7,947 nt of DNA from Bacteroidetes bacterium UBA6063. GTDB taxonomy: Bacteria > Bacteroidota > Bacteroidia > NS11-12g > UBA9320. The notes beneath the pieces are model-generated. The model was not told where the DNA came from, made no database searches, and worked only from the letters and a program-made list of their open reading frames with translations. The stretch is from contig DIYD01000226.1 in the NCBI GenBank assembly GCA_002428905.1, forward strand, positions 651 through 8,597. The letters are read 5' to 3'. The translations under genes and the position numbers were made by a program. Below are positions 5,944-7,947 of this stretch, piece by piece. Position 1 is the stretch's first letter, and each line of letters starts with the position of its first letter.

Positions 5944-7025
5944 ACTAACTCGAATCGTTTACCGGGCAATGCCCTAACCAATTTTCGAAACTCCAACTCC
6001 AACAACAGCATAGATAGTGTACCGGAATTCAGTTTGGTATCGCGCTGTATTTGATCTATATGTTGAGCTTCCACATCTTTCAAGGCCGCAAAAATAAGCT
6101 CTTCTTCCATGGATAACTGTAACGGCATTTCCCTTTTTGAAGGCTTGTCCGCCTCAGGTTCCCAATGCATAAGGTGCATTATGTCTTCGATGGATTCCAC
6201 CAAATGCGCCTTGTGTTGTTTAATGAGCCAGTTACAACCTTTTCCGCGGTTATCTCCAATTGCACCGGGTATGGCCATCACCTCCCTGTCGTAGTCGAAT
6301 GCGAGGTTGGCCGTAATTATCGAACCTCCTTTCACCGGACTTTCCACCACAAGTATGGCATCTACCAACCCGGCTACGATCCGATTACGTTTTGGAAAAT
6401 TCTCTCGATCCGGCGCTGTTCCTCCCATAAATTCAGTGAAAAGGCCTCCCCCACTTTCAACCATACTTTCGGCCAGTCGCACATGCTGACCAGGATATAT
6501 CCGATCTAAGCCGTGACCAAGAACTCCTATGGTTTGAAGATTACACTGTAGTGCCGATTTATGGGCCTGAGCGTCGATTCCAAACGCCAAACCACTGATT
6601 ATAGTCGGATTGAAATCAGCCATATCGTTTATCAGTTGATGTGTTACTTCTTTAGCTTTTAAGGAGCATTTCCGGGTGCCAATTATGGCAATTGCCGGTG
6701 CCGATGTTGATGGTAATGCACCTTTATAGTAGATGGCTATAGGCGCATCGGGTATTTGTTTAAGCCGATACGGATATCGCTCATCTGAAAAGAATGCAGC
6801 CTGTATCTTATTCCCCTGCATAAATTTAAGTTCCTCTTCTATTCGGCTAAAGTCGTTGTAGGTCGAAATGTTCCAGGCGAGTTTTGCTCCGATGCCCGGT
6901 ACGCGCTGCAACTTATGGTAAGACGTGTAAAACACCGATTGAGCGCTTCCACAATACGCAAGTAAGTTCTTGGCCAGAACAGGGCCAATTAGGGGAATTT
7001 GGCTTAACGCCAGTTCGTATAACAT
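5940..7025 (-). CDS. dprA: DNA-processing protein DprA (Smf)
   Basis: A cytoplasmic protein that binds incoming single-stranded DNA and loads RecA during natural transformation; widely kept also in species not known to be competent. The 361 residues show the usual three-part layout. First is an N-terminal helix-hairpin-helix/SAM-like region (about 1-60, LIGPVLAKNLL and VPGIGAKLAW). Next is the extended Rossmann fold (about 80-285) with IIGTRKCS (114-121), SGLAFGIDAQAHKSAL (144-159), GVLGHGLDRIYP (167-178), NFPKRNRIVAGL (209-220), VVESPVKGGSIITA (226-239) and IPGAIGDNRGKGCNWLI (252-268). Last is a C-terminal winged-helix domain (about 303-361). No key motif is missing. ATG 7025 gives the expected N-terminus. 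It lies 45 bases after the Plug gene stop and overlaps queA by 4 bases, suggesting one transcript. A 6-bp stem lies immediately upstream of the start. Confidence 0.95.
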   Translation of the reverse strand: MLYELALSQIPLIGPVLAKNLLAYCGSAQSVFYTSYHKLQRVPGIGAKLAWNISTYNDFSRIEEELKFMQGNKIQAAFFSDERYPYRLKQIPDAPIAIYYKGALPSTSAPAIAIIGTRKCSLKAKEVTHQLINDMADFNPTIISGLAFGIDAQAHKSALQCNLQTIGVLGHGLDRIYPGQHVRLAESMVESGGGLFTEFMGGTAPDRENFPKRNRIVAGLVDAILVVESPVKGGSIITANLAFDYDREVMAIPGAIGDNRGKGCNWLIKQHKAHLVESIEDIMHLMHWEPEADKPSKREMPLQLSMEEELIFAALKDVEAQHIDQIQRDTKLNSGTLSMLLLELEFRKLVRALPGKRFELV

Positions 7026-7049
7026 GTGTGGGTTAGTTGGTTGCCCACA
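7026..7049 (-). promoter_or_regulatory. Hairpin next to the dprA start codon
   Basis: In the mRNA sense, TGTGGG (7049-7044) can pair with CCCACA (7032-7027) around an 11-base loop, ending one base before the dprA ATG. There is no T-run, so it is not a terminator. If formed, it would occupy the ribosome-binding region of dprA. Its function is inferred from position only. Confidence 0.3.
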
Positions 7050-7070
7050 AAGATAATCGAGTTAAAGAAT

Positions 7071-7946
7071 CTATCTAGACGTCCAAGAGTTTAGTCTCAT
7101 CTTCCCAATTAGACGATCATAACCGTAAAAAGCATCGGTATGGTAAATCAATATTGTATACTCATTTTCAGTCTCGGCGTGATTCCCTTCGGTAAACGAA
7201 TATTCAATCTCTGCAGTTTTTTTATCCTCAACTACAAAGTGGTAGTTGTAATAACTCTGTTTCAACTTAACCGCCAGATAGTATATCTTGCGGTCTGGAT
7301 AATAGGTCATTTTGAATTTTTCGTTCAATCGCCAGTCAGACAACTCACCGTATACATAAACATCGCCTGCAGATATTTCATTGGGCGACTTCAGCATAAA
7401 ATGGACGAGGGTATAATCTCCATTCTCGGTCACATCTTCCCCATCAACATTTTGCACAACCCGTTTACCGTTGAAATCCGTGAAGTTCGTATACTGTAAA
7501 TGCGCCTGTATTCCATCCGCTTTCAGGACGACATTAACCAACGAATCTGTGAATTTGCGTGCCACATTCTGACTAAAATTCCGCAGTGAGCGAATATCAA
7601 AGAACCTGAATTCGGACAAACCATCAAATACGTTCTCATTTTCATAATTGAACGTCAGTACATTATTGTTGACAAACTGAGGCTTTAAATTATAGATGGC
7701 ATTGTTCCAGCTGTTGTTTTGAACGATCACCGCATTAATATCCATAAATGGATTCTGGATAAGATATTCCTTACAGTCCACTTCCAAATCCACTTCCTGT
7801 TTATAAAATCGATCATTTGGATTGGTCGCCGGCTTCACCTCACCGGTAACATCCGACTGCCGTTCATAAACCATAAAGCGCCGTGTGAGTACCAGATCTT
7901 CTTCATCGAAGTTCTTATAAACAATGAGTAAATAGTTTCCAGACAA
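7071..7946 (-). CDS. Type IX secretion system Plug protein (DUF5103), N-terminus cut by window edge
   Basis: The C-terminal 291 codons of a DUF5103 protein. In Flavobacterium johnsoniae a member of this family, named Plug, closes the periplasmic side of the giant SprA translocon of the type IX secretion system. The visible part begins with the end of the first beta-sandwich domain (GNYLLIVY ... TRRFMVYE, 3-28), continues through a central region with LSEFRFFDIRSLRNF (110-124), and ends with a second Ig/CBM48-like domain (about 193-275: VYVYGELSDW, then YYLAVKLKQSYYNYHFVV) and the tail YHTDAFYGYDRLIG. The frame is open at the right edge: the codon at 7946-7944 is TTG and is internal leucine, not a start. 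Family members are roughly 400-430 residues, so I estimate about 120-140 residues, including the signal peptide, lie outside. It probably heads an operon with dprA and queA. Confidence 0.85.
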   Translation of the reverse strand: MSGNYLLIVYKNFDEEDLVLTRRFMVYERQSDVTGEVKPATNPNDRFYKQEVDLEVDCKEYLIQNPFMDINAVIVQNNSWNNAIYNLKPQFVNNNVLTFNYENENVFDGLSEFRFFDIRSLRNFSQNVARKFTDSLVNVVLKADGIQAHLQYTNFTDFNGKRVVQNVDGEDVTENGDYTLVHFMLKSPNEISAGDVYVYGELSDWRLNEKFKMTYYPDRKIYYLAVKLKQSYYNYHFVVEDKKTAEIEYSFTEGNHAETENEYTILIYHTDAFYGYDRLIGKMRLNSWTSR

Positions 7947-7947
7947 G

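Noticed and set aside
7944..7946. TTG as the start codon of the DUF5103 gene
   Set aside because: The family has about 120 or more residues plus a signal peptide before this point; the frame simply runs off the right edge.
1..7947. Defence island, mobile element or CRISPR content
   Set aside because: No transposase, integrase, restriction or Cas-like protein, no direct repeats, and the gene content is housekeeping.

Overview
The window looks like a chromosomal segment from a member of the Bacteroidota, probably a gliding or T9SS-bearing lineage such as Cytophagales. This rests on a DUF5103 (type IX secretion 'Plug') protein, a Bacteroidota-style imidazolonepropionase with the motif HINQF, and start codons preceded by A-rich sequence rather than strong Shine-Dalgarno sites. 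The lineage is inferred from protein features, not from a marker gene. No mobile element, CRISPR array, rRNA or tRNA was found, and all eight genes look intact apart from the two cut by the window edges.

Layout. (1) Bases 3-1142 (+) are the C-terminal part of a CbxX/CfqX (SpoVK/CbbX-type) AAA+ ATPase. The reading frame is open to the left edge. It shows the lid of one AAA module followed by a complete second module, so the full protein is at least a tandem AAA+ ATPase. One base later, at 1144-1881 (+), comes a secreted outer-membrane beta-barrel protein. (2) Converging on these is hutI (3162-1927, -), imidazolonepropionase of histidine breakdown. A 57-base divergent spacer separates it from a gamma-carbonic-anhydrase-like left-handed beta-helix protein (3220-3732, +). 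(3) A 328-base intergenic region (3733-4060) holds three successive hairpins, the last a good intrinsic terminator. These may form a small RNA and/or a 26-codon ORF. A 12-bp palindrome and a G+C-rich leader follow, in front of the next gene. (4) A typical 2-Cys peroxiredoxin (4061-4693, +) ends in a strong intrinsic terminator. (5) On the minus strand, a partial T9SS Plug/DUF5103 gene (7946-7071), dprA (7025-5940) and queA (5943-4744) form a likely operon. dprA and queA share a 4-base ATGA overlap.

Most of the content is housekeeping: histidine catabolism, queuosine tRNA modification, DNA uptake/recombination, peroxide defence and protein secretion. I see no convincing new multi-gene system. 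The least explained pieces are the structured intergenic unit at about 3831-3965 and the pairing of a tandem CbxX-type ATPase with an outer-membrane barrel protein.
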